Shown piece after piece: positions 36,316 to 45,320 of a stretch of DNA of 64,000 nucleotides (position 1 is the first letter of the stretch; each line of letters begins with the position of its first letter). This stretch comes from Gallionellaceae bacterium. GTDB lineage: Bacteria; Pseudomonadota; Gammaproteobacteria; Burkholderiales; Gallionellaceae. The translations under genes and the position numbers were made by a program. The stretch is from contig JAUQWW010000036.1 in NCBI GenBank assembly GCA_030834965.1, forward strand, positions 1 to 64,000, given 5' to 3'. The notes below the pieces were generated by a model that was given only the letters and a program-made list of their open reading frames with translations, was not told the origin of the DNA and did not search any database.

Positions 36316-37365
36316 TTATGCGAACCGATAGAAGACGCGCCTTTCGAGCGCCCTGCAGAGCGCATTACCCGGCTGTTCAATATAACGATAGCTCAAGTGC
36401 GATATCCAGATGATCGCCATGCCTGCTATCAGCATGGAAAGCGGTCCGGCGAACGCGTTTGGCAATGCAGGATAGAACGGAACGAGCGCCAGAATAATTA
36501 TCGTATGTGACAAGTAGGTCGAGTAGGAAATATTCCCGAGATGATTCAGTGCCTTCTGCCTGGCGAACCACGGCTCCATCAGCAGGCCCGCCACGACGAT
36601 CATACCTGCCGCAATGATCCGAACATAAGCATTGTAATAGGATATCAAGATTGCCAGTGCGAAGATCACCATCATGGCCGAAATGAGAGGCAGCACCTTG
36701 CTGGCATTGGCCGCAGGTAAATGTTTGCGGCATGACGCAATCAGTGCGCCAAGGCCAAATTCCAGCATGACCGGATCGCGTAGCCAGCTACTGCCCGGCC
36801 AATGCCACGGATAAATATAAGTACATGCGATCAGCGCAAACAACAAGGCGGCAAGCCTCACCCTTGCCGGAAAAAACAGGGCCAGCGCAAAAATCAGGTA
36901 AAAGGCAAATTCAAAGAAGAGCGTCCATCCCACTGTAAGCAACGGAAAGTGGTGATCCATGCCATTCGGGTTTGGATGCGGAATAAAAAACAGAGACTGA
37001 AGCACGTGATCACCAGCTGGACTCACGCTTGAAAAAGCTGTGAGCTGCAGGAGCGCGAGGCTCGCAAGCGCGAGCGTGAAAAACCAGTAAGCAGGCACAA
37101 TGCGAAAGACGCGGCGAAGAAAGAAAGTGACAGGCTTGATGGCGCCGTGAGAGGTGGATGCCATCATAATAAAACCACTAATGACGAAAAAAATATCCAC
37201 CCCAAAATTCCCGCGGTGCGCAAAATACCACCCCACGCCCTCGCCATAAGCCGCTCTCGCACCTGGAATGAGCTGAATAAAATGGTGCGCGACAACGAGC
37301 CATGCCGCCACAGCGCGCATAGCTTGAATGGAACAAACGGTATTGTTGGGGCTCTCGCTTTTCAT
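36316..37365 (-). CDS. Acyltransferase 3 family membrane protein
   Basis: The 349-residue protein starts at ATG 37365, overlapping the GtrA stop by 4 bp (ATGA). It has about ten membrane helices, the R-A-V-A-A-W-L-V-V-x-H-H N-terminal motif with the conserved His pair, and GVDIFFVISGFIMM. The family moves acetyl or other acyl groups across the inner membrane onto glycans (OafA type). Probably O-acetylates the polysaccharide product. Confidence 0.9.
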   Translation of the reverse strand: MKSESPNNTVCSIQAMRAVAAWLVVAHHFIQLIPGARAAYGEGVGWYFAHRGNFGVDIFFVISGFIMMASTSHGAIKPVTFFLRRVFRIVPAYWFFTLALASLALLQLTAFSSVSPAGDHVLQSLFFIPHPNPNGMDHHFPLLTVGWTLFFEFAFYLIFALALFFPARVRLAALLFALIACTYIYPWHWPGSSWLRDPVMLEFGLGALIASCRKHLPAANASKVLPLISAMMVIFALAILISYYNAYVRIIAAGMIVVAGLLMEPWFARQKALNHLGNISYSTYLSHTIIILALVPFYPALPNAFAGPLSMLIAGMAIIWISHLSYRYIEQPGNALCRALERRVFYRFA

Positions 37366-37760
37366 ACCTGACGCGGCACGCCATCTTTCGCAAACACCCA
37401 ATACTTTTGTAGCAAGAACAGCATGCCCGCCAGAATGAAAATCATCACGCCCTGCACGATCTGGTGGGGCCACTGCGCCCAATCTACAAAAATTAGCAGC
37501 GCGGCAAGATTCAGCAGGTAACCGAACGCGTACGACGACACGTAGCGGACAAATGGACCGTAAAATGCTCCATCATGGGAAAACGTCCAGCGCTTATTAA
37601 AAAGAAAAGTCTGTGCCACACCCATGACGTAGAGAAGCGTCATCGCCAGCTTATGCCCCATGCCAGCATAGGTAAGGATGAGATAAAGGAGAAATCCAAT
37701 TGCGTTGGAGACAAGGCCAACGGTCGCATAGCGCATCAACTGTCCCCCAGCTTTTGTCAT
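37362..37760 (-). CDS. GtrA-like four-helix membrane protein
   Basis: The 132-residue protein has four membrane helices and the GtrA pattern (RYATVGLVSNAIGFLLY, FNKRWTF, QKYWVF near the end). GtrA proteins flip undecaprenyl-phosphate-linked sugars to the periplasm. With the GtrB-like GT2 at 39034-39987 and the GT-C-like protein at 39968-41275 it recalls the three-gene gtrABC glycosylation cassettes, here with modifying genes inserted. Overlaps neighbours by 4 bp on both sides. Confidence 0.9.
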   Translation of the reverse strand: MTKAGGQLMRYATVGLVSNAIGFLLYLILTYAGMGHKLAMTLLYVMGVAQTFLFNKRWTFSHDGAFYGPFVRYVSSYAFGYLLNLAALLIFVDWAQWPHQIVQGVMIFILAGMLFLLQKYWVFAKDGVPRQV

Positions 37761-38464
37761 GGCGCAAGCGACCCTTCACGCCAGCCCCAGATATACCAAG
37801 GCGCATCGGGACCAACGTTGAAAAGCAAATCGAGGATTGAAACCCCGTGTTCAAAAGGCGGGAAGCGCTGCGGGTATTCGGGGTAGCCCGAATAATCTTT
37901 CCATGCCAGTTCGATCCCCGCCTCGGTGAAACGTGCTGGCTCGATGTAATCTTTCGCTGCCGGTCCGGAAATATATCGATCCGTCTCGGCCTTGGTCACC
38001 AACTCCATCAGCCGATCAAGTTTCTGCCCACTGAGTCCATATTCGCGCGAGTCACGAAACACCGTCTTGAGATTCAGAAGCTCTTTCGAGATTGAGCGGA
38101 TCAGATAATGATTCAGCTCGGAAAGATTGCCCCACTGCCGCCCCAGGTACACTTCCTCAAAGAACGCCTGGTAACGGGCAAAGTGCGGGCACTTGCCGTA
38201 GTAGTGCTGTATCGTCTTCCAGTGTTTCGTCTGCCAGAAGGAATCCTTGATTTCCACCTCACAGATCAGGCGATGGGCATCGGCACCCACCGGAATCGTG
38301 ATCCATTCGGCCCCCTTCGGGATCTTGATTTTGTTGCGGTTACGCCAGTCATTTTTGGTGAACTGAAGATCGTCATAAAAGATGAACAGATCGGCATCGT
38401 GTACAAGGTCGAAGTAGCCTTTCCACGGTATGTAATTGGACTGGAGGATGACAACGGTTCTCAT
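37757..38464 (-). CDS. WbqC family protein
   Basis: The 235-residue protein starts at ATG 38464 (ATGA overlap with the NeuD-like gene). Its N terminus MRTVVILQSNYIPWKGYFDLV, then FIFYDDLQFTKNDWRNRNKIK, is the WbqC family signature. WbqC proteins occur in O-antigen clusters next to WecE-like aminotransferases and are thought to help N-acylate amino sugars; the reaction has not been settled. Soluble, no signal peptide. Confidence 0.9.
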   Translation of the reverse strand: MRTVVILQSNYIPWKGYFDLVHDADLFIFYDDLQFTKNDWRNRNKIKIPKGAEWITIPVGADAHRLICEVEIKDSFWQTKHWKTIQHYYGKCPHFARYQAFFEEVYLGRQWGNLSELNHYLIRSISKELLNLKTVFRDSREYGLSGQKLDRLMELVTKAETDRYISGPAAKDYIEPARFTEAGIELAWKDYSGYPEYPQRFPPFEHGVSILDLLFNVGPDAPWYIWGWREGSLAP

Positions 38465-39027
38465 TGCGTCTGCCCTGCATAGCGTGCAAGCATCTTTATG
38501 AAGCTCTTTTCGGGAACCTGGCAGTGATCGACAATGACGGCACCCGCACCAATGAAACTGTGTGGTCCAATGTCCACGAAACCACAAATAGTGGCGCTGG
38601 GCGACACGAATGTATTAACACCGATCTTTGAGTCGTGATTGATGCACGTGTTTGGCCATAGCACCGTGAGGTCACCGATGTCCGCGCGAACATCCACAAT
38701 GGCACCAGCCATGACCATGGCACCCTCACCTACGCGGGCAGTGTCCGCCACATAGGCGCGGGGGTGGATGAGCGCAGGAGCGCGATACCCCGCCGACCGA
38801 ATCTTTTGCCATGCTGCCCAGCGCGCAGGAATATTTGAGTAGCCAATCGCTACGGCAACACCATACTCCGGCGGCGGATGAGATTGGGTAACAGAATCGA
38901 GATTACCGAGGATACCGGGGCCGCTGTTGTAGTCGTCAACCATGCCGACCACTTCATGCCCGCAGTGACGGGCAAGTTCTGCTACCGTCGCTGCAAATTC
39001 CTTTGAGCCATAAATTAGCAGGCGCAT
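38461..39027 (-). CDS. NeuD/PglD-like sugar O/N-acyltransferase
   Basis: The 188-residue protein has an N-terminal Rossmann-like domain (RLLIYGSKEFAATVAELA) and a C-terminal left-handed beta-helix of hexapeptide repeats (VGEGAMVMAGAIVDVRADIG, the catalytic-type NHDSKIG, SIGAG-like FIGAGAVI). PglD and NeuD relatives acetylate amino sugars or sialic acid with acetyl-CoA. Here it probably acylates the amino-deoxysugar made by the WecE-like enzyme. Confidence 0.88.
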   Translation of the reverse strand: MRLLIYGSKEFAATVAELARHCGHEVVGMVDDYNSGPGILGNLDSVTQSHPPPEYGVAVAIGYSNIPARWAAWQKIRSAGYRAPALIHPRAYVADTARVGEGAMVMAGAIVDVRADIGDLTVLWPNTCINHDSKIGVNTFVSPSATICGFVDIGPHSFIGAGAVIVDHCQVPEKSFIKMLARYAGQTQ

Positions 39028-39033
39028 GGAGCC

Positions 39034-39987
39034 CTATCCTTTGGATGACGTACCTGTGGTACGTCCCACCACGAACAGCGGCTTCTTGGATGACTTGAAG
39101 TTCATCCGCCCCAGATACTCGCCAAAAATGCCCAGTACCAGCAGTTGCACCCCTCCAAACAATAGGATGCCTGCCATGATGGAAGAGTAGCCAGATACTG
39201 AGATACCGCCAATAAAGTACCTGCCAACGATGACCGCCAGCCATCCCATACCAATAATGAAGGCGGTGAGCCCAATCCAAGTCGCAATTCTGAGCGGCAG
39301 ATCGGAGAAGGTGACAAAAATATTGATGGTGTGGATGATCAGCTTGCGAAAGTTATAGTTACTCTTGCCGTCGGCACGCTGGGAATGCGGCACTTCCACC
39401 GTGGCATAGTTATTAGTCAGCCAGGACAGATAGCCGTCCACAAAAGGAAACGGCGAATCGAACTCAGCCAGCGCTTTCGCAATGCCCGATTCGATGACGC
39501 GGAACGAGGTGTACTCGTGATTAAGGGTGGGAATAGCCTTGTTAAAGGCATACCTTGCCAATCCCGAAGTGAGGTTACGCCACGTAGAATGAGTGCGGTT
39601 CCTGAATACGCCGTAGACCAGGGCATAGCCTTCGCGCGCCTTCCCGATTAACTGGAGAATGACCTCGGGCGGATGCTCCAGATCATCATCCAGCGTGATG
39701 ATGTGCTTACCCTGCGCTTTTGAGATTCCGCAAATCGTTGCCGCGTGCTGACCAAAATTGCGTGACAGCTTGATTCCGCGCACATGGGTATCATGTTGAG
39801 CGATTGCCTCAATGACCTCCCAGGAGTTATCTCCTCCACAATCTTCCACCAGCAGAATCTCATAATCTTCATTCAATTGCGTCAACACTTCCGTCAGCCT
39901 GCGATGGAGCTCAGGCAGCACCCGTGCAGAGCGATAGACAGGAATGACGACTGAGAGGATCACGTTATCAGGCTTTGCTTGCATCAT
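39034..39987 (-). CDS. GT2 glycosyltransferase, GtrB/DPM1-like
   Basis: The 317-residue protein has the GT-A domain with VVIPVYRSARVLPELH, VEDCGGDNSW and the DDDLEHPP metal motif, then two C-terminal membrane helices (about 232-252 and 265-288), as in GtrB, which makes undecaprenyl-phosphate-glucose. It probably loads the sugar onto the lipid carrier for flipping by GtrA. Overlaps the upstream gene by 20 bp. Confidence 0.9.
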   Translation of the reverse strand: MMQAKPDNVILSVVIPVYRSARVLPELHRRLTEVLTQLNEDYEILLVEDCGGDNSWEVIEAIAQHDTHVRGIKLSRNFGQHAATICGISKAQGKHIITLDDDLEHPPEVILQLIGKAREGYALVYGVFRNRTHSTWRNLTSGLARYAFNKAIPTLNHEYTSFRVIESGIAKALAEFDSPFPFVDGYLSWLTNNYATVEVPHSQRADGKSNYNFRKLIIHTINIFVTFSDLPLRIATWIGLTAFIIGMGWLAVIVGRYFIGGISVSGYSSIMAGILLFGGVQLLVLGIFGEYLGRMNFKSSKKPLFVVGRTTGTSSKG

Positions 39988-41275
39988 GCACCCCCAAACG
40001 CATCACCATTCCCGCCATCATCAAGAATAGACCGGGGAAGTACACATAACGCACAGCATAGTTGTTGAAGTACACAGCCCAGATGTAGGCTATTCCAGTA
40101 ACCAAGAGAAACGCAGGGAGATCTGGCTTGCGGCGGTACAGCCAGAACATGGCGGCCAAGAGCGTTGCAGCTTGAACGGGTTTGAGCAGGAAACCCAGCC
40201 CGGCAGATGACAACCAGATGGACGCGCTGATATGCGGCTGAATGGTGTTCATGTCGGCAATCCCGAGATACATGACTTTCCAGAATTCCGCTCCCTTGCC
40301 AAAAGCAAACGGCAGAACCAAGGCTGCATAAGCGGCCAAGGCGATTAGCGCAAGGCGCAGTGTCGCCATCCAGCCCAGATGCGCTGCCAAGTAGCCACAC
40401 AGAGGCGGGACTATCCATAAGGCCGGCTGGCGGGTAGCAAGCGCCAGGCCGAACACGATCCCTGCAGCAACATAACGTTCCTTCACCAGCAAAACCACCA
40501 TGATTGAAAGCAGCAACCAGTAGGGCCAGACATGGCCATGCACCAGCATTACTGATACCGGCGGAGAAAGCAGGAAGGGGTAGAGCGTTGCTCCAAGGAT
40601 TACAGCACGCTTTTCCGGGGCAATCTTTAAGCCGCACTCGAACAGCAATGCGATCAACACAACAGCAATGACATTGAACACACGCGTGTCTATGTCCATG
40701 AAAACCAATAGGGCGTAGGGTAGCCAGAGTCCGGGAGGATAGCCGAAGGGAGTCTCGGATATCCCTGCAAACATATGGTAAGGGTTATTCCCGCCGATAA
40801 AATCCCGCGCCGCAGCCTCAATGATTTCCAGCATATTGGCGCCGTCCGTGTGGGGAATCTTTGATATAAGAATAAGATTGAGGACAAGGCCCGATGCACA
40901 GATGAAGTAGATTCCCGCGCGCGCATTCCACCGGGCCAACCCGAAGGATAACAACATTGAAATGGCAACATAGCCCAGCCAAACAGGGGTGCTGACGACC
41001 TTGCTCAGAAAAAAGTAAGCCGTCATGGCCAGAGTAAGATTGGAGAGCGCAACGCCCAACCAGGCGGGAACAGATTCGCTGACCGTGTCGCGCGATGTAT
41101 ATGCAAAATAAGTTAGCCCTGCCAGCGGCAGCAGAAATAACAAGGACCAGACACGAAAATAGCTATCCAAACCAGCTTTGACGAACAAGTACTGAAAGCC
41201 ATAACAAAGGCTGATGATGAGGGGGATGCTGTAGAGCGCGATGATAGGCGCGGATATTTTTTTCATATTATTCAA
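39968..41275 (-). CDS. GT-C type polytopic glycosyltransferase-like protein
   Basis: The 435-residue protein has about eleven membrane helices. An early periplasmic loop carries AARDFIGGNNPYHMFAG and the segment FGYPPGLWLPYALLVF, the pattern of GT87/DUF2029 polyprenyl-phosphate-dependent mannosyltransferases. It probably transfers the lipid-linked sugar made by the GtrB-like enzyme to an acceptor in the periplasm. First gene of the seven-gene operon (transcribed leftward from 41275). Confidence 0.78.
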   Translation of the reverse strand: MNNMKKISAPIIALYSIPLIISLCYGFQYLFVKAGLDSYFRVWSLLFLLPLAGLTYFAYTSRDTVSESVPAWLGVALSNLTLAMTAYFFLSKVVSTPVWLGYVAISMLLSFGLARWNARAGIYFICASGLVLNLILISKIPHTDGANMLEIIEAAARDFIGGNNPYHMFAGISETPFGYPPGLWLPYALLVFMDIDTRVFNVIAVVLIALLFECGLKIAPEKRAVILGATLYPFLLSPPVSVMLVHGHVWPYWLLLSIMVVLLVKERYVAAGIVFGLALATRQPALWIVPPLCGYLAAHLGWMATLRLALIALAAYAALVLPFAFGKGAEFWKVMYLGIADMNTIQPHISASIWLSSAGLGFLLKPVQAATLLAAMFWLYRRKPDLPAFLLVTGIAYIWAVYFNNYAVRYVYFPGLFLMMAGMVMRLGVHDASKA

Positions 41276-42055
41276 TCAAGATACCAGATTTAGCATTTTC
41301 TCATACACGGCTGAGTCCAAGCGATAAATCGTGCATCTGCCCCCCTTTCTCACTCGCTTGAGCCAGCAGACAATGAAAAAACACTTTGGCGACTACTAAA
41401 TCTTGCAAAATATCAAGGTACTGATGAGGCCGTTCAGGAGGTTTCGGAAAGAAAATCATGTTTTGGGCAGCAAGATTGGAAGATTGACGCGTGGCCAGGC
41501 TGTTAGGTACGCGGCAAGTAACAATATATTACGGGTGCAACATTACAAAGCGGTTTCCCGAAACACAATAAGGAACTTCCTTAATATGTTTCAGCGACGG
41601 CAAAACTATACTTGTTTAGCGTTTTCTCAAATTATTGAGTTTGCCAAAATACATGACAGCGTGGCTGCAAACAGAGAGCCTCCCCCTCCCTCGACTGTCC
41701 CCCGGCGGGAGAAGCAAGGGTTGGGATGAGAAAAAGCGGTCGCCAACTAATTATGGAAACATCAATAAGTCAACGCTACCATTGAAGAATGAAATTCCGG
41801 GCGAGGGATGGAAAGTAGCGGCAATGTATAATCAGGCCAAATCATCCCGCTATTACAGAGCCGCGCCGCTTTCGCTTACGCAATATGCCAGCCGCCAATA
41901 ATTATCTGATGGACACTTCGAAAAATTTTTTATTCCCGCGAAGGCGGGAATCCAGTTTGTGGATTTTACTGGGCTCCCGCCTTCGCAGGAGCGACAAGAA
42001 TGTATTTTTTGATGCGCCCTGATGTGAATCTTGTAAAGATCAGTACAACATCAAC
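41276..42055. other. 780-bp intergenic region with two degenerate repeats
   Basis: Divergent spacer between the minus operon and the plus deacetylase-like gene. Short ORFs in it are not convincing as genes. It contains a degenerate palindromic repeat at 41679-41730 (CTCCCCCTCCC ... GGGTTGGGATGAG) and another at 41931-42000 with GC-rich inverted arms. The remainder shows nothing I can assign. Confidence 0.55.
41931..42000. repeat. Interspersed palindromic repeat (two GC-rich hairpins)
   Basis: CCCGCGAAGGCGGG (41935-41948) and CTCCCGCCTTCGCAGGAG (41974-41991) are each self-complementary and also complementary to one another. This is the structure of mobile intergenic repeats often seen as CCCGCGAAGGCGGGAATCC in proteobacterial genomes. 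Confidence 0.65.
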
Positions 42056-43258
42056 ATGCTCGGCTACCTCACGCTTCTTATAATTCTGGCTTGGAGCAGT
42101 CTGCTCGGTTTTTACGCCAGAGATTTGCGCCGTTGCTGGCGTGAGCCGGTATTGCGCTTTCCGGTCGTGATCTTCGAAAGCGATGACTGGGGCGCTGGGC
42201 CGCTCGATCAAGCAGCCGCTCTGGAAAATTTGCGCGCAATATTGGCAAGCTGCAAAGACAGGACGGGACGCTCACCGGTCATTACCCTCGGTATCATTCT
42301 GGCCATTGCCGATACTAAACGCATCAGGGATGGCGGCGGCGCCGAATATTATTCGGCCAGCTTGCTGGAGCGGGTTTATGACCCATTGCGCGAGGTGATT
42401 CATGCGGGAGGCCGGCAAGGCGTATTTGCTCTGCATCTCCATGGCATGGAGCATTACTGGCCGCAAGCGCTGATGCAGGCCGCAGCAAAGGACACGAATA
42501 TTCGTGACTGGTTACAGAGCAACGGCATCCCGAGTACGGAATCATTACCCTCGCCGCTTCAATCACGCTGGACAGATGCGAGCGTATTGCCTTCACGCGC
42601 CCTCGACAAGGAGGCTCTGCGCTCCGCCATTTCCGATGAGGCAAATCTGTTCGCCACGTGCTTCAATGCGCGGCCGCGCGTCGCGGTGGCGACCACTTTC
42701 GTCTGGACGGAAGAAATCGAAACCGCATGGGCCAGCGAAGGGATCGATGTTGTTATCACGCCGGGTGCACGAAACACTTGCCGCGAAGCAACAGGCAAAC
42801 CCGGCGGCGTGGATAAGCGCATGGTCAACGGTGAATTGAGCAACAGCGGACAACTTTATCTGGTGCGCGACGTTTATTTCGAGCCATCTCTGGGGCACCT
42901 GCCGGAACGGTTGGTGCACGATGCACAACGATGCTCGCACCTGGGGCGGCCATGCCTGGTGGAAATGCATCGTTTCAACTTTATTGGCCCACCAGAAAAA
43001 TGTGCGCTGAATTTTCGCACCTTGAAGGCAGCTCTGGAACAGTTGCAGCGTGCACTTCCGGACATGCGCTTCCTGACCAGCCTCGAACTGGCAGATGCAA
43101 TGCGAACAAGAATGCCGGAAATAATAGAGTCAAAGCCGGCCCCACGCATAAGAATCTGGCTACGGCGCATTGAGCAGCTGCGCGGATTCTCCAAGCTATC
43201 CAGATTGAGTGGGCTTGCCGCATCTTTGTGGCTTCTGGGCAAGGCATTGGGCGGATAG
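42056..43258 (+). CDS. Membrane-anchored deacetylase-like protein
   Basis: The 400-residue protein begins with a membrane anchor (LGYLTLLIILAWSSLLGFY). The soluble part shows VVIFESDDWG (acidic pair at a strand end), ALHLHGMEHYW and VEMHRFNF, reminiscent of the divalent-metal beta/alpha barrel of NodB-type deacetylases or related glycosidases. I would not name a precise family. It is the first of three plus-strand genes with a GT4 and a TPR protein, 117 bp apart. Confidence 0.65.
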   Translation: MLGYLTLLIILAWSSLLGFYARDLRRCWREPVLRFPVVIFESDDWGAGPLDQAAALENLRAILASCKDRTGRSPVITLGIILAIADTKRIRDGGGAEYYSASLLERVYDPLREVIHAGGRQGVFALHLHGMEHYWPQALMQAAAKDTNIRDWLQSNGIPSTESLPSPLQSRWTDASVLPSRALDKEALRSAISDEANLFATCFNARPRVAVATTFVWTEEIETAWASEGIDVVITPGARNTCREATGKPGGVDKRMVNGELSNSGQLYLVRDVYFEPSLGHLPERLVHDAQRCSHLGRPCLVEMHRFNFIGPPEKCALNFRTLKAALEQLQRALPDMRFLTSLELADAMRTRMPEIIESKPAPRIRIWLRRIEQLRGFSKLSRLSGLAASLWLLGKALGG

Positions 43259-43374
43259 CACCACGATCGCTGCACATCGGCTCAGGCTTATTGCGTACGG
43301 AGTTTTATCCTGTAAACTGTTGCGCCAGCCAGTTGCGCTGCCATATTTTTATTCAGCCGATCAACCTCAACATA

Positions 43375-44520
43375 ATGCGCCTGCTAGTCATCACCGAATT
43401 GTATTTGCCAACCAAGGGTGGGACTGCGGTATGGTTTGACGAGGTGTACCGCAGGCTTGGCGACAAGGAAATACATGTTGTCACTGCTGACGTCCCGGGC
43501 GCGGCGGAGCATGACCTTAATCATCCCAATACGGTACATCGCGTTCGCCTCGAGCGCCACTGGTGGCTGAGGCCGGAATCGCTGGCCATGTACGCGAAGC
43601 TGTTGTGGCGATCTGCCAATGTAGCGTTGAGCAATCGTATCGATGCAGTCCATGCCGGGCGCGTGCTACCCGAAGGCCTCGTCGGGTGGATCGTGGCGCG
43701 ACTGGTGGGTGTGCCGTTGGTGATTTATGCCCATGGTGAGGAAATAACCTCTTGGCGGAATCCGAAAAAAGCCAAAGTGTTGCGATTTGTCTATCGCCGT
43801 GCAGATATTCTGGTTGCAAATAGCGAATTTACACGCAGCGAATTACTCAAATTAGGCGTGGCCGAAAATCGCATCCGCCTGATTTATCCCGGCGTAGACG
43901 TGGAGCGTTTTCGCCCTGACTTGCCGTGCGAGGATCTCAAAGCACAAATCGGCTTGCGGCCGGGTCAAAAGCTCATTCTTTCCGTTGGGCGGCTCAGCAG
44001 GCGAAAGGGATTTGACATGGTGATCCGTGCATTACCATTGCTGCAGGAGCGTGGAATAGAATACCAGTACGCCCTGATCGGGATCGGAGAGGACCAGGAA
44101 TATCTTGCTGAATTGGCCAATGACATGAAGGTGGCTGATCAGGTGCATATGCTTGGCCACGTTTCGCCAGACGATCTTCCCCGTTGGTGCAATGCATGCG
44201 ATGTCTTCGTGATGCCGAACCGTGAGATCAACGGCGATACCGAAGGCTTTGGAATGGTGTTTCTGGAGGCAGCCGCGTGCAGAAAACCAGCCATTGCAGG
44301 CGCCGCCGGCGGCACGGGGTCGGCCATACTGGATGGGGAAACCGGGCTGCGCGTGGATGGCACGCAGGTCAAGACTGTAGCCGGAGCGCTTGCGCGGATT
44401 CTTTCCGATGAGGGATTCGCGACTCGCATGGCGCAGGCTGCGTATGACCGGGCAATCGCCTTGTTCAGCTGGCAGGCCGTGGCCGAGCAAACACGAAAAT
44501 TGCACCAGACAGGGGAATGA
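43375..44520 (+). CDS. Glycosyltransferase family 4
   Basis: The 381-residue protein starts at ATG 43375, where MRLLVITELYLPTKGGTAVWF gives the standard GT4 N terminus. Donor-half motifs: LSVGRLSRRKGFDMVIRAL, NREINGDTEGFGMVFLEAAACRKP (canonical E-G-F-G-x3-E) and an HGEEI segment in the acceptor half. Closely resembles PimB/WcaL-like hexosyltransferases. Overlaps the TPR gene by 4 bp. Confidence 0.92.
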   Translation: MRLLVITELYLPTKGGTAVWFDEVYRRLGDKEIHVVTADVPGAAEHDLNHPNTVHRVRLERHWWLRPESLAMYAKLLWRSANVALSNRIDAVHAGRVLPEGLVGWIVARLVGVPLVIYAHGEEITSWRNPKKAKVLRFVYRRADILVANSEFTRSELLKLGVAENRIRLIYPGVDVERFRPDLPCEDLKAQIGLRPGQKLILSVGRLSRRKGFDMVIRALPLLQERGIEYQYALIGIGEDQEYLAELANDMKVADQVHMLGHVSPDDLPRWCNACDVFVMPNREINGDTEGFGMVFLEAAACRKPAIAGAAGGTGSAILDGETGLRVDGTQVKTVAGALARILSDEGFATRMAQAAYDRAIALFSWQAVAEQTRKLHQTGE

Positions 44521-45320
44521 AAATGCGTCATATGAAACTGCTGCTGTCAGCGCTTGCCTTGCATGCACTTGCCTTCTGTTCCGGCAACGCATTCGGCATA
44601 GGCGACTTCAAGCCGACAAAGGCCGAGCTGATGCTATTGCCCGCGTATTGCGCGCCGCGCGCCCAACCCTATGGCAATCAGAATGACCACCCGGAAGTAT
44701 CCCGGTGGGCTGGCATGTTCGGCCCCGACTGGATTCATATGCATCACTATTGCACAGCACTGCTACTGCAAAAAAAAGCTTCGCTGAGCCTGAGTGACAG
44801 GAAGATCCGCGATGGAATGTTACAAAAGGCATTGTCCGAGATCGCCTATGTGGAGCGCGCAGTGTCGCCCACTTTCGTGTTTCGCGCCGAGATGGCAACC
44901 GTCAAGGGGGATGCCCTGGAACAGCTAAACCAGTCCCCGCTTGCCTTGCTCGCCTATCGGCAGGCCATTGAATCCGACCCCACTTACCCCAGGGCCTACA
45001 TACGCCTTGGCGCCTTGCAGGCAAAATTGGGTCAAAAGGAAGCGGCGCTGGCAACGGTCACGCAAGGCTTGCAGGTCGTCCAGAACTCGAAGGCATTGAA
45101 GCGCGCCTACGATGAATATGGCGGCACGCCACCTTACCCGGCGCCGTTGGTCAAAGAAGTGCCGAGTGAAATCAGAGAAGCGGAATCCCGCATTGCCCCT
45201 GTAGCACCTGGGACGGAAACGGCTCCACAGATAGACCAGGATGTCGATGCAACAACAAAACCTGAGGAACCTACCATAGGCTCCCCGAAAAACCCCTATT
45301 GCCGCTTCTGCACCGACTGA
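44517..45320 (+). CDS. Exported TPR-repeat protein
   Basis: The 267-residue protein has a signal peptide (LLLSALALHALAFCSGNAFG) and a TPR pair at about 120-190 (LALLAYRQAIESDPTYPRAYIRLGALQAKLGQKEAALATV type). The C-terminal 60 residues are Pro/Glu/Thr-rich, ending NPYCRFCTD with two Cys. Likely a periplasmic scaffold for the polysaccharide machinery. Its last 25 bp overlap the end of the convergent sulfatase-fold gene. Confidence 0.82.
   Translation: MKMRHMKLLLSALALHALAFCSGNAFGIGDFKPTKAELMLLPAYCAPRAQPYGNQNDHPEVSRWAGMFGPDWIHMHHYCTALLLQKKASLSLSDRKIRDGMLQKALSEIAYVERAVSPTFVFRAEMATVKGDALEQLNQSPLALLAYRQAIESDPTYPRAYIRLGALQAKLGQKEAALATVTQGLQVVQNSKALKRAYDEYGGTPPYPAPLVKEVPSEIREAESRIAPVAPGTETAPQIDQDVDATTKPEEPTIGSPKNPYCRFCTD

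Noticed and set aside
41403-41901. Two overlapping plus-strand ORFs in the 780-bp spacer
   Set aside because: They run through degenerate repeat DNA, encode Arg/Pro-rich sequence and lack start signals.
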